From Streptomyces malaysiensis subsp. samsunensis (GTDB taxonomy: Bacteria; Actinomycetota; Actinomycetes; Streptomycetales; Streptomycetaceae), in the NCBI RefSeq assembly GCF_024519315.1, contig NZ_JANIIC010000042.1, forward strand, positions 35,854 to 99,853: a stretch of DNA of 64,000 bases, written 5' to 3'. Below are positions 8,178 through 16,650 of the stretch, piece by piece. Numbering within the stretch: position 1 is the stretch's first letter; each line of letters begins with the position of its first letter. The notes beneath the pieces are model-generated. The model was not told the DNA's origin and did not search any database. It saw nothing but the letters and a program-made list of their open reading frames with translations. The position numbers and the translations under genes are program-made.

Positions 8178-10145
8178 ATGCGCAGTCGCTCCAGCACCCT
8201 GGCCCGCGTCACGGTGTTGTTCACCCTGCTCGCCCTGCTGCTGCCCACCGGCGCGGCCGCCACCGCGGCCACCGCCCCCGGGCCACTGCCGGTCGTCACC
8301 CCGCGCCCGCAGGAGATGTCCCGCATCGGAGCGGATGTCCATGTCCCCGACCGGGTCCGCCTCGTCATCGCGGACGGTGTGGACCGCCCGACGCGTGATC
8401 TGATCACCTCGGTGCTCCGCCGCGCGGGGGCCTCGCGCATTCAGGACGGCGCTGGGCCGAAGCTGACCGTGACCGTCGGCCGGATCGCCGATCCACGGGT
8501 CGTGCGGGCGCTGCGGGCCGCCGGGGGCCGGGTGCCGGGCGGCCCGCTTCCGGCCGAGGGCTATGCGCTCACCGCGGGAGGTACCTCGGTGGCGCTCGCG
8601 GGCGCGGACTCGGACGGCGTATACTACGCGGCGCAGACGCTGCGTCAGCTGGTTTCCGGCCACCGGGCGATCGCGTCCGTCTCGGTGGCCGACCATCCGC
8701 TGATGCCGCTGCGCGGGGTGATCGAGGGCTTCTACGGAAGCCCCTGGACCCACGCCGAGCGGATGGACCAGCTGGCGTTCTACGGGGACGTCAAGATGAA
8801 CACCTACATCTACGCGCCGAAGGACGACCCCTACCACCGGGAGAAGTGGCGCGAACCGTACCCGGCCGCCGAACTCGCGGAGCTCGGCGAGCTCGTCCGG
8901 CAGGCCACCGACCACCATGTGCGGTTCACCTTCGCCGTCTCCCCGGGGAACTCCATCTGCTACAGCGACCCCGCCGACATCGCCGCGCTGGAGGCCAAGC
9001 TGGACGCGGTCTACGACTTCGGGGTGCGCAGCTTCTCCATGCCGCTGGACGACATCAGCTACACCCGCTGGAACTGCGAGTCCGACCGCGCCACTTACGG
9101 AGACCCCTCGTCGAAGGCCGCCGCCGAGGCGCAGTCCGACCTGCTCAACACGGTGCAGAAGGCGTACCTGGACGAACGGGCGGACACCAGGCCGCTCCAG
9201 ATGGTGCCGACCGAGTACGGGGACGTCACCGACACTCCGTACAAGCGTGTTCTGCGCGAGCGGCTGGACGCGCGGGTCGAGGTGATGTGGACCGGAACGG
9301 ATGTGGTGCCGCCGCGCATCACCGTCGCCGACGCGGAGCGGGCCGCGGGAGTGTGGGGGCGGAAGGTCTTCGTCTGGGACAACTACCCGGTCAACGACTA
9401 CGGCCAGGCCGAGGGAAGATTGTTGCTCGCTCCGTACGACGCCCGTGAGCCCGGACTGCACCGGCAGCTCTCGGGTCTGGTCCTCAACCCGATGAACCAG
9501 GCCGCCGCCAGCAAGGTGGCCCTCTTCGGCGGAGCGGACTTCGCCTGGAACGACACGGGCTACGACGCCACCCGCACCTGGGAGGCCGCCGCCCGCCACC
9601 TCGCCGGGAGCGCCCCTGGCACGCGGCCGGGGCGTTCGGACGACACCGTTCGCTCGCTGCTGGCCTTCTTCGACACCCAGCATCTCGCGCCCACCTTCGG
9701 CGCCGAACCCTGGCAGCCGCAGGCCCCCGAACTCGCCGCCCGGCTCGACCGGTTCCGTACCGCCTGGGAGGCGGGGCACGAGCGGACGGCCCTGCGCGAT
9801 CTGCGCCCGTACGCCAGGCTGCTGGCCGAGGCCCCCGAGCGCATCAGGGCCGGGGTGGCCGACCGGGGATTCGTGGCGGACAGCGCGCCCTGGCTCGAGG
9901 CGCTGTCGCTGTGGGGGCGCGCCTTCGAGCGCACCCTGGACGCGCTGGGCGCCCGTCTCGACGGCCACGACGCCGATGCGGCCCGGTGGTTCGCCGGGGC
10001 GGCGGCCGACGCGAGGCGGGCCGGGGAGATCCGCACCATCCCGGGCGAGACCCGACCCGAGGGGCCGGTGCGCATCGCCGACGGGGTGCTCGACACATTC
10101 ATCGCCGAGTCGGCCGAGTCGGCGGAACCGGCGGAGACCGGCTGA
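8178..10145 (+). CDS. Secreted GH84 beta-N-acetylglucosaminidase
   Basis: This 655-residue exported glycosidase should remove N-acetylglucosamine from glycans or glycoproteins (hyaluronidase / O-GlcNAcase family). It has a Sec signal peptide (TVLFTLLALLLPTGAAATA), then a GH20b-like N-terminal domain (residues about 40-170), then the catalytic GH84 barrel. The barrel starts at RGVIEGFYGSPWTH and includes MNTYIYAPKDDPYH. The MPLDDI motif carries the adjacent Asp pair used for substrate-assisted catalysis. FVWDNYPVNDY and LNPMNQAAASK follow, then an alpha-helical C-terminal region. ATG 8178 was chosen because GGAGGAG ends 7 nt upstream; the first in-frame ATG (8157) has no such site. The protein is monocistronic and contains no TTA codon. 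Confidence 0.86.
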   Translation: MRSRSSTLARVTVLFTLLALLLPTGAAATAATAPGPLPVVTPRPQEMSRIGADVHVPDRVRLVIADGVDRPTRDLITSVLRRAGASRIQDGAGPKLTVTVGRIADPRVVRALRAAGGRVPGGPLPAEGYALTAGGTSVALAGADSDGVYYAAQTLRQLVSGHRAIASVSVADHPLMPLRGVIEGFYGSPWTHAERMDQLAFYGDVKMNTYIYAPKDDPYHREKWREPYPAAELAELGELVRQATDHHVRFTFAVSPGNSICYSDPADIAALEAKLDAVYDFGVRSFSMPLDDISYTRWNCESDRATYGDPSSKAAAEAQSDLLNTVQKAYLDERADTRPLQMVPTEYGDVTDTPYKRVLRERLDARVEVMWTGTDVVPPRITVADAERAAGVWGRKVFVWDNYPVNDYGQAEGRLLLAPYDAREPGLHRQLSGLVLNPMNQAAASKVALFGGADFAWNDTGYDATRTWEAAARHLAGSAPGTRPGRSDDTVRSLLAFFDTQHLAPTFGAEPWQPQAPELAARLDRFRTAWEAGHERTALRDLRPYARLLAEAPERIRAGVADRGFVADSAPWLEALSLWGRAFERTLDALGARLDGHDADAARWFAGAAADARRAGEIRTIPGETRPEGPVRIADGVLDTFIAESAESAEPAETG

Positions 10146-10224
10146 ACTGCCCTGACCCCGCCCGGGTTGTCGAAGCGCTCGCGCGTCCCCCCAAGGGGGT
10201 GGTGACTCTAGGGTGATCATGCAC

Positions 10225-10230
10225 TACGCT
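10225..10230 (+). promoter_or_regulatory. Possible -10 element (TACGCT) of a leaderless transcript
   Basis: TACGCT ends 7 nt before the ATG at 10238, again a leaderless-type spacing with no Shine-Dalgarno sequence. GGTGAC lies 18 bp upstream as a weak -35. The support is modest. Confidence 0.32.
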
Positions 10231-10237
10231 CCGTAGT

Positions 10238-11599
10238 ATGGGGGTTTTGGGGGAACAAACGGGGCGAGGGACCGCGGTAGTGATCGGCGGAGGTCTCGCC
10301 GGGATGCTGGCCGCATGGGCGCTGCGTGGATATGCCGAGCGCATTGTCGTCGTCGAGCGCGACCGCTATCCCGAGCGGCCCGCGTTCCGCTCGGGCGTTC
10401 CGCAGGGGCGCCACGCGCATCTGCTGCTCGAGGCCGGACACCGGGCGCTGGAGGAGCTGATGCCCGGTGCGCGCGAGGAGTTGCGGGCCGCCGGTGCGGT
10501 GCGCGTTCCGATGTCGGGTGTGCGCTGGCTGAGCGCGGCCGGATGGCTCGCGAAGTACGAGAGCGAGATCGCGTTCCTCTCGTGCACCAGACCGCTGCTC
10601 GACCACACCGTGCTGCGCCGGGTGCGCGGTGAGCCCACGGTGCGCTGGCTGGAGAACACGGACGTCGTCGGACTCCTCGGCACACCGGCCGAGGTGACGG
10701 GCGTCCAGGTCCGGGCGCGTGGCGACGCCCGCGCCCAGGTGCGCGAGGTGCGCGCGGAGATGGTGGTGGACGCCTCCGGGCGCACCTCCTGGCTCCCCTC
10801 TTGGCTGGCCCAGCTGGGCTGCCCGCCCGCCCCCGAGGAGCGCGTCGACGCGGGCGTGTCGTACGTGAGCCGGCTGTACCACCGCGCGGCCGGGCCGGAT
10901 CCCGGCTTCGACGCGCTCTATCTCCAGACCAGGGCCCCCGACGTGCCCAGGCTCGGTGTGGTGCTGCCCGTGGAGGACGGCCGGTGGATCGCCAGCCTCG
11001 GCAGTATGCGCGGTGCGCAGGCCGAGCCCGGTACGGCCGGTTTCGACCGGCAGCTGCGGCTGCTGCGCGACCCGAGCCTGCGCGAGCTGCTGGTCCGGGC
11101 CGAGCCCGCCGGTGCGGTCCGCGGCTTCTGGCCCGGCCCGGGTGTGCGGCGTCACTACGAGCGCCGGGCGCCGGGCGGCCTGGTGGTCATCGGAGACGCC
11201 GTGTGCACCTTCAACCCGGTCTACGGCCAGGGCATCACCGTGGCCGCGCTCGGCGCCCGCGCCCTGCGGGCCGCCGCCGAGCGCCACGGCTCCATCGGCC
11301 ACCGTATGGCGGACACCGCCCGTAAGGGCATCGCGGCCGCCACCAACACCGCCTGGATGCTGTCCTCCAGTGAGGATGTGCGCTTCCCCGCCACCACCGG
11401 CGGCCCCGCCGGACTGCCGGTCCGCGCCCAGCACCGCTATCTGGACCGGGTCATCCGGCGGGCCACCGTCGACCCGGCGGTCTGCAACGCCCTGCACGAG
11501 GTGATGTCCCTGGTCGCAGCCCCTACCGCGCTGATGCGCCCCGCCGTCCTGAGGTCCGTTCTACGCGGGGGAGGGAGCGGCCGACCCGCATCCCCCTAG
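10238..11599 (+). CDS. FAD-dependent oxidoreductase / monooxygenase
   Basis: This is a 453-residue flavoprotein of the PHBH / geranylgeranyl-reductase-like group. The N-terminal Rossmann motif reads VVIGGGLAGMLAAWAL, followed by an acidic strand end (VVVERDRYPE) that binds the FAD ribose. The second FAD motif is GDAVCTFNPVYGQG (Asp contacting the pyrophosphate/ribityl part). VVDASGRTSWLP in the middle is the conserved DG-type turn. The substrate cannot be read from sequence. The gene stands alone between the GH84 and SUKH genes on the same strand and nothing ties it to the peptide locus. The start is the first ATG; a possible -10 box lies just upstream and no ribosome binding site is visible. 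Confidence 0.75.
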   Translation: MGVLGEQTGRGTAVVIGGGLAGMLAAWALRGYAERIVVVERDRYPERPAFRSGVPQGRHAHLLLEAGHRALEELMPGAREELRAAGAVRVPMSGVRWLSAAGWLAKYESEIAFLSCTRPLLDHTVLRRVRGEPTVRWLENTDVVGLLGTPAEVTGVQVRARGDARAQVREVRAEMVVDASGRTSWLPSWLAQLGCPPAPEERVDAGVSYVSRLYHRAAGPDPGFDALYLQTRAPDVPRLGVVLPVEDGRWIASLGSMRGAQAEPGTAGFDRQLRLLRDPSLRELLVRAEPAGAVRGFWPGPGVRRHYERRAPGGLVVIGDAVCTFNPVYGQGITVAALGARALRAAAERHGSIGHRMADTARKGIAAATNTAWMLSSSEDVRFPATTGGPAGLPVRAQHRYLDRVIRRATVDPAVCNALHEVMSLVAAPTALMRPAVLRSVLRGGGSGRPASP

Positions 11600-11733
11600 T
11601 GATCGTCGCGGCATACGGACGGTGCTGGTGGACCGCCCTAGCATCGGCAGCATCCGGGTGTTGAGGCCACACCGGACCCATGCCCCGACCCATGTCAACG
11701 GACCACCAGACGGCGCCCCATCAGGAGCACAGC

Positions 11734-14418
11734 GTGCGAGCGACTTTCGCGGATTTCGCCATCGATCCGCCTCGATTCGGCAATGCCACGGCCCGGTACG
11801 CAAAGTGCCATCCCGACCGTGACCGGCTCGCGATCGGCGCGGGCGCGAGTGTCGAACTCGACTTCGCTCTGGACCGCGACGAGCTGCCGGAGCAGCTGAC
11901 GCTGACCCTGATCGCACGGGTCTCACCACTGGGGGAATCCCTGGGATGCGCGCCGATCGACATCACCGTCAACGGGCATGCGGTGATCGAGCAGTTCACC
12001 GTGCCCGGTGGCGCCCGGCCCCGGGAGGTGGCGTTCGCGGTCCCCGGTGAGGCGCTGGTGGCGGGCGCGAACACGCTGTACGTCCGTGGCTGCGACGAGG
12101 CGCGCGGCCTGCTCTGGCTGTACCGGATCACCGTCGAGCCCTCGCGCATCTGCGCCCGTATGCACCTCATGGCGGAGGAGCAGCGCGACGAGGCCGCGGT
12201 GTGGGCCTATCGCACCGAGTGGCGCGCCCCGGGCTCGGCCGCCTGGCGGCCCGCCCCGCGGCTGCTGGTCCATCTCGACCGGGGCGAGGGCTCGCTCCCG
12301 GTCCGGCTCGCCTGGCGCGGGCAGGACGGCGCGGAGGCGTCGATCGGCTTCCAGCCGGCGATGACCGAGTTCTACGGACACCGGCGGGCCGCCGACGGCG
12401 CGCTCACCGAGTACCGGGGGGCGCTGGAAGGGCGTTCATCGCTCCGGGACAGCGCGTTGGAGGAGGTGATGCACCGCTTCCGCACGGTGGAGGGCGGCGG
12501 GGCCGGGGGCCGCCACCTCGGCCAGGAGCTGCGTCTGCTGATCGAGGACGGGGGACCGCCCGTCGAGCGGGTCATCTGGGGCGACCCGTCGGGGCACTCG
12601 GGCACGGTGTCGCTGCTCGCCGCCGAGCCAGGCCCGGAGGCCGAGGTGACCGACCTGGTCACCAGGGTCCGGGCGCACAGCGAGTTCACCGAGGCGGGCG
12701 AGGTGGCGGAGAACCTGCTGCACGACTCATGGCACAAGTGGCTCGGCCATGGCGACAGCGCCTGGCTGGAGTTCACCCTGCGGCGCCCGGCCGCCGTCGG
12801 TCACTACGTCCTGACCTCGGCGAACGACGTCCCGGGCCGCGATCCCAGGGACTGGACCTTCAAGGGTTCCGACGACGGGGAGCACTGGGTGGACCTCGAC
12901 TTCCGCATCGAGGAGAGCTTCGCGCACCGCCATCAGCCCAGGGGATTCACCTTCCCCGCCCGTACGCCCTATCGCCACTACCGCCTGGAGATCACCCGGA
13001 ACGCGGGGGAGGACCAGATCCAGCTCTCCCAGGTCCGGCTCTTCACCTCCGCGCCCCAGCCGAAGGGCTTCATCGGCCACTACCAGCGGGCGGGCGAGGC
13101 GCCCACCGGATACCGCGGCACATCGGTGACGGCCGCCCCGGAGCCGGAGTCCGCGGCGGCATTGCCGCGGGCCATCGAGCAGTGGCGGTCGTATCTCGCG
13201 GAGTACAGCGCGACCATCCTGCGGGTGGCCGACGAGGAGGAGCTGAGCGAGGTCGGCGACGAGCAGCGGGCCGCCGGCTGGCTCGGGTTCGAGGGCGCGG
13301 ACGAGGAGAGCGTCCTCGCCCTGGAGGAGCGGCTCGGCACCCGGCTCCCGCCCAGCTATCGAGCCTTCCTGGGTGCCTCCGACGGCTGGCTGAACATCAG
13401 CCCGTTCATGTGGCGGATGCGGACGGCCAAGGCGGTCGGCTGGCTGCGCGAGGCCGACTACGAGACCTGGCGTGTCATCCGGGGCGGCGAGGGCGACGAC
13501 TGGGACGACACCGCGTTCATGGACCGGGCGCTGCTGATCTCCGAGGAGGGGGACGCCCAGCACTGGCTGCTGGACCCTGCCGATGTGTCCGAGGACGGGG
13601 AGTGGGCCGCCTACATCTGGGCGAGCTGGTATCCGGCCCTGGGGGACCGGCACGCCTCGTTCGCCGAGCTGGTCGCCGAGGAGCGCACCGGCTTCGAGGA
13701 CCAGGCGGCCCCCGAGGTCCGTACGGCGCGTCCCGAGAGCGCCGAGGAGCTGGTGGCCGAGGGCAGGGCGCAGGCCCTGCGGGGCGAGGTGCGCAAGGCG
13801 ATGGCCACCTTCGAGCAGGCCACGGTCAAGGGGTCGGGCGCGGGCGCGTATCTGGGGATCATCCTGGGGGCGTTCCTCGACATCAGCGCCGCCCACCACT
13901 GGATACGCACCGGCATCCTCGGCAACGCGCACGTCATGGAGGCGATCGGCATGGAACAGTTACGGGCCGAGGCCGCCCCGCTCTATCTGCGCTGTGCGGC
14001 CGAGGAGTGGACCGGCGCCCCCGGCGGCTATCTCCCGGCCCTCGGTGACATCCTGCCGCGGCTCCCGGAGGGCGTCGACGGTGTCGTGGGCGCGGGCGGT
14101 GTGGCCGCCGGTGGCGCCGCCACCGAGGGCGACGACACCGCCGCCTGGATGGCCAGGGCCGCCGCCTTCGTCCCGCCGGCCCTGCCCGAATCCCGCACCT
14201 TCCAGCAGGCCCTGGACCTGGCCAGGGCACTGGCCGACCGCGGTGCCACCGATCAGTCGTGGGCCGTGATCGAGGCCGCCCTGCCCCACTGGCACGGCGA
14301 CTCCCCGCACCGCATCGCCCCGGTCGTCCTTCTCACCGATCCGGCCTTCCGCGAGGTGATCACCCCGGCCCGGGCGCGTCGCGTCGTCACCACGCCCCGC
14401 GGGGAGTTCCGCGAGTAG
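11734..14418 (+). CDS. Discoidin-like plus SUKH (SMI1/KNR4) domain protein
   Basis: This large cytosolic-looking protein (894 residues, no signal peptide) combines several parts. An N-terminal beta-rich region (1-320) contains a jelly-roll-like stretch. Residues about 330-442 resemble an F5/8-type-C (discoidin) module: WLEFTLRRPAAVGHYVLTSAN, DWTFKGSDDGEHWVDLD, RHYRLEITRNAG. Residues about 516-650 match the SUKH fold of SMI1/KNR4: LEERLGTRLPPSYRAFLGASDGW. SUKH proteins often act as immunity proteins against polymorphic toxins, but no toxin gene is adjacent. GTG 11734 is chosen because AGGAG ends 6 nt upstream; ATG 11692 and 11680 are longer alternatives without ribosome binding sites. A TTA codon at 13960-13962 suggests bldA dependence. 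The C-terminal helical part (720-894) was not recognised. Confidence 0.68.
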   Translation: MRATFADFAIDPPRFGNATARYAKCHPDRDRLAIGAGASVELDFALDRDELPEQLTLTLIARVSPLGESLGCAPIDITVNGHAVIEQFTVPGGARPREVAFAVPGEALVAGANTLYVRGCDEARGLLWLYRITVEPSRICARMHLMAEEQRDEAAVWAYRTEWRAPGSAAWRPAPRLLVHLDRGEGSLPVRLAWRGQDGAEASIGFQPAMTEFYGHRRAADGALTEYRGALEGRSSLRDSALEEVMHRFRTVEGGGAGGRHLGQELRLLIEDGGPPVERVIWGDPSGHSGTVSLLAAEPGPEAEVTDLVTRVRAHSEFTEAGEVAENLLHDSWHKWLGHGDSAWLEFTLRRPAAVGHYVLTSANDVPGRDPRDWTFKGSDDGEHWVDLDFRIEESFAHRHQPRGFTFPARTPYRHYRLEITRNAGEDQIQLSQVRLFTSAPQPKGFIGHYQRAGEAPTGYRGTSVTAAPEPESAAALPRAIEQWRSYLAEYSATILRVADEEELSEVGDEQRAAGWLGFEGADEESVLALEERLGTRLPPSYRAFLGASDGWLNISPFMWRMRTAKAVGWLREADYETWRVIRGGEGDDWDDTAFMDRALLISEEGDAQHWLLDPADVSEDGEWAAYIWASWYPALGDRHASFAELVAEERTGFEDQAAPEVRTARPESAEELVAEGRAQALRGEVRKAMATFEQATVKGSGAGAYLGIILGAFLDISAAHHWIRTGILGNAHVMEAIGMEQLRAEAAPLYLRCAAEEWTGAPGGYLPALGDILPRLPEGVDGVVGAGGVAAGGAATEGDDTAAWMARAAAFVPPALPESRTFQQALDLARALADRGATDQSWAVIEAALPHWHGDSPHRIAPVVLLTDPAFREVITPARARRVVTTPRGEFRE

Positions 14419-14475
14419 CGCCCGGCCCCCGCGTGGCCCGGCCCGCTACGGCCCGCACTGCCATGAACCGCCCTT

Positions 14476-14505
14476 CTACGGCCTGCCGTCCTACGGCTTG
14501 CCGTC
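14476..14505. repeat. Tandem 15-bp repeat over the TetR gene stop
   Basis: CTACGGCCTGCCGTC (14476-14490) is followed directly by CTACGGCTTGCCGTC, differing at one base. The TetR stop codon lies at the junction and is duplicated in the same frame, which suggests a small tandem duplication at the gene end. Confidence 0.6.
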
Positions 14506-15084
14506 CGCTGCCGGAAGACCGTCCAGGAGGGTGCCGAGCGCGGCGGTGACCAGCGCGCACACCTCGTCCGGATCGGCGTCGGCCAGCGGCTCCTTGCCCA
14601 CCAGCACTCGCATCATCCCTATGCCGAGCAACCAGGACAGCGCCAGATCCGCCCGCAGCTCGTGGTTGTCCGCGCTGGACAGGGAGGCCAGCACCCGCGC
14701 GTAGTCGTCGCTGATGGCGCGCACCGCCGTACCGATCTCGTCACCGCTGTCCACCGAGCGCAGCAGGGTGGCCAGCGCACGGCCGCCCGGCTCCTTACCG
14801 CCCGGTCCCAGCAGCCCGCGCAGGGCGGCCTCCAGCAGCTCATGGGGTGGGGTGGTGCGCAGCTGCTCCTCCCCGTTGCGCGCGATCACCTCGCCGAACA
14901 GCGCGCTTTTCGAGCCGAAATAGCGGAAGAGAAGCGCCTGGTTGGCCCCCGCGCGATCGGCGATGTCCCGCACCGTCGCCCGTTCGTAGCCCCGCTCGGC
15001 GAAGAGCGCCGCCGCGGCCTCCAGCAACCGCCGGCGTGTGTCCCGCGCGTCCCGGTGCTGCCTCTCGGACACGGTCGTCCCCAT
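14491..15084 (-). CDS. TetR-family repressor, divergent from P450
   Basis: This 197-residue regulator has an N-terminal TetR helix-turn-helix: RRRLLEAAAALFAERGYERA, then VRDIADRAGANQALLFRYFGSKSALF. The rest is the usual helical ligand-binding and dimerisation domain. It is transcribed away from the P450 gene across a 132-bp gap holding a promoter and two inverted repeats, so it most likely represses the P450-ferredoxin pair and perhaps itself. Two adjacent starts (GTG 15087, ATG 15084) share the upstream GAGAGGGG; the ATG is given here. The inducing ligand is unknown, and the last codons lie inside a tandem 15-bp repeat. Confidence 0.85.
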   Translation of the reverse strand: MGTTVSERQHRDARDTRRRLLEAAAALFAERGYERATVRDIADRAGANQALLFRYFGSKSALFGEVIARNGEEQLRTTPPHELLEAALRGLLGPGGKEPGGRALATLLRSVDSGDEIGTAVRAISDDYARVLASLSSADNHELRADLALSWLLGIGMMRVLVGKEPLADADPDEVCALVTAALGTLLDGLPAADGKP

Positions 15085-15134
15085 CACGACACCCCTCTCG
15101 TCTGCTTCCGGCGAATCCCCGTCGGCCCGTCAGA

Positions 15135-15158
15135 TCAACGGCGCAAAGGGGCCGTTGA
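15135..15158. promoter_or_regulatory. Inverted repeat TCAACGGC-N8-GCCGTTGA
   Basis: This is a perfect 8-bp inverted repeat with an 8-nt spacer. Its right arm overlaps the first four bases of the P450 promoter -35 element. It could be a second operator or a site for another regulator. Confidence 0.5.
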
Positions 15159-15184
15159 CCGTATCAGCCGATGCCTCCTACGTT
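15155..15184 (+). promoter_or_regulatory. P450 promoter, TTGACC-N18-TACGTT
   Basis: The -35 hexamer TTGACC (15155-15160) and the -10 hexamer TACGTT (15179-15184) are separated by 18 bp, a good match to the Streptomyces housekeeping consensus. The predicted transcription start is near 15191, inside the adjoining palindrome. Confidence 0.72.
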
Positions 15185-15185
15185 T

Positions 15186-15201
15186 GTAAGCACGTGCTTA
15201 C
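15186..15201. promoter_or_regulatory. Palindromic TetR operator GTAAGCACGTGCTTAC
   Basis: This perfect 16-bp palindrome starts directly after the -10 element and covers the predicted transcription start of the P450 gene. Symmetry, length and position fit the operator of the divergently encoded TetR protein. Confidence 0.75.
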
Positions 15202-15216
15202 GCAAGGGAGGTCACG

Positions 15217-16407
15217 ATGACCACAGCGGAGACGACACCCATCGCCTACCCCTTCAACTCCTCCGAGGGGCTGGCGCTCAGCGAGGCGTACGAAGAGGCC
15301 AGGAACCGCACCGGATTACTCCGGGTGCGCATGCCCTACGGCGAGCCCGCCTGGCTGGCCACGCGGTACGCCGACGCCCGGCTGGTGCTCGGGGACCGGC
15401 GCTTCAGCCGTGCGGAGGTGCTTCACCACGACGAGCCACGGCAGTCCGAGGGCCGGCGCGACGGCGGCATCCTCACCATGGACCCGCCCGACCACACCCG
15501 GCTGCGCACGCTCGTCGCCAAGGCGTTCACCGTCCACCAGGTGGAGAAACTCCGGCCGTGGGTACGGCAGTTGACCCATGACCTGCTGGATGGCCTGGAG
15601 GCCGCGGGACCGCCCGCCGATCTCGTGGACCGCTTTGCCCTGCCCATTCCGGTCGGCGTCATCTGCGCCATGCTGGGCGTCCCGGAGGAGGACCGGCCCC
15701 GGTTCCGCGTCTGGAGCGACGCCGCGCTGTCCACCAGCTCGCTGAGCGCGGAGGAGCACACCCGCAACACCGAGGAGCTGCGCGCCTATATGGCCGGGCT
15801 GATCGAGGACCATCGCAGCAGCCCGCAGGACGACATCATGAGCTCGCTGATCGAGGCGAGGGACGCGGGCGACCGGCTGTCCGAGCTGGAACTCGTGGAT
15901 CTGTGCGTGGGCATCCTGGTGGCCGGGCACGAGACCACGGCCACCCAGATCCCCAACTTCGTGTTCACGCTGCTGGAGCACCCGGACGAACTGCGGCGGC
16001 TGCGCGAGGACCCCGACCTGCTGCACGGCGCCGTCGAGGAGCTGCTGCGCTTCGTCCCGCTGGGCATGGCGGCCTCCATGCCCCGTTACGCCACCGAGGA
16101 CATCGAGGTGGGCGGCACCCTGGTGCGCGCCGGGGAGCCCGTGCTCGTGGCCGTCGGCTCGGCCAACCGCGACGCGCTGCGCTTCGACGAACCGGGCACC
16201 CTGAACGTCGCCCGCCCCGCCACCCAGCACCTCGGGTTCGGCCACGGTGTGCACCACTGCCTGGGCGCGCCGCTGGCCCGTCTGGAGCTCCAGGAGGCGC
16301 TCGGCGCGCTGATCACCCGCTTCCCGAACCTGCGGCTGGCCGGGGACGTGGAGTGGAAGGGCCGGATGCTGGTTCGCGGGCCCCGCGTCATGCCGGTCGG
16401 GTGGTGA
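15217..16407 (+). CDS. Cytochrome P450 monooxygenase
   Basis: This is a 396-residue soluble bacterial class-I P450 that hydroxylates or otherwise oxidises a small molecule with electrons from ferredoxin. The I-helix oxygen-activation motif is AGHETT (residues 236-241). The haem loop is FGHGVHHCLGA with Cys348 as the thiolate ligand; the ExxR pair (EELLR) and MDPPDHTRLR are also present. GGGAGG lies 7 nt before the ATG. A TTA codon at position 34 (15316-15318) predicts bldA-dependent translation. The ferredoxin gene overlaps its stop. The pair could tailor the nonribosomal peptide but is on the opposite strand under its own TetR control, so that link is only a possibility. Confidence 0.9.
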   Translation: MTTAETTPIAYPFNSSEGLALSEAYEEARNRTGLLRVRMPYGEPAWLATRYADARLVLGDRRFSRAEVLHHDEPRQSEGRRDGGILTMDPPDHTRLRTLVAKAFTVHQVEKLRPWVRQLTHDLLDGLEAAGPPADLVDRFALPIPVGVICAMLGVPEEDRPRFRVWSDAALSTSSLSAEEHTRNTEELRAYMAGLIEDHRSSPQDDIMSSLIEARDAGDRLSELELVDLCVGILVAGHETTATQIPNFVFTLLEHPDELRRLREDPDLLHGAVEELLRFVPLGMAASMPRYATEDIEVGGTLVRAGEPVLVAVGSANRDALRFDEPGTLNVARPATQHLGFGHGVHHCLGAPLARLELQEALGALITRFPNLRLAGDVEWKGRMLVRGPRVMPVGW

Positions 16408-16628
16408 GCCGGATGACCTGGAAGGCCGAGGTCGACGGTGGCCGGTGCATGGCGTCCGGCATGTGCGCCGGGATCGCCCCCGATCTGTTCGTCCTGGACG
16501 AGGAGCACGCCCGGCCGCTGGGCGAGGAGGTCCCGGAGGAGGAGCGGGTGCTGGACGCGGCGGACTCCTGTCCCGCGCTGGCGATCACCATCCGCGACGG
16601 CACCACGACCGTCGGACCGCGTCCCTGA
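16404..16628 (+). CDS. [3Fe-4S] ferredoxin, partner of the P450
   Basis: This small electron carrier has Cys ligands in CMASGMC (CX5C) and SCPALAI. This is the three-cysteine pattern of Streptomyces P450 ferredoxins, with Ala or Gly in place of the fourth ligand. GTG 16404 overlaps the P450 stop (GTGA), which implies translational coupling; ATG 16413 is a slightly shorter alternative. The product is 74 residues from the GTG. It should pass electrons from a ferredoxin reductase encoded elsewhere. It converges with the methyltransferase gene at 22 bp. Confidence 0.87.
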   Translation: MSRMTWKAEVDGGRCMASGMCAGIAPDLFVLDEEHARPLGEEVPEEERVLDAADSCPALAITIRDGTTTVGPRP

Positions 16629-16650
16629 ACCCCGCTCCGGAAACCCCGTG

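Noticed and set aside
15316..16628. P450-ferredoxin pair as a definite tailoring system of the decapeptide
   Set aside because: It is on the opposite strand with its own promoter and TetR repressor, and a terminator plus another gene lie between it and the NRPS operon. The link is possible but not supported by sequence.
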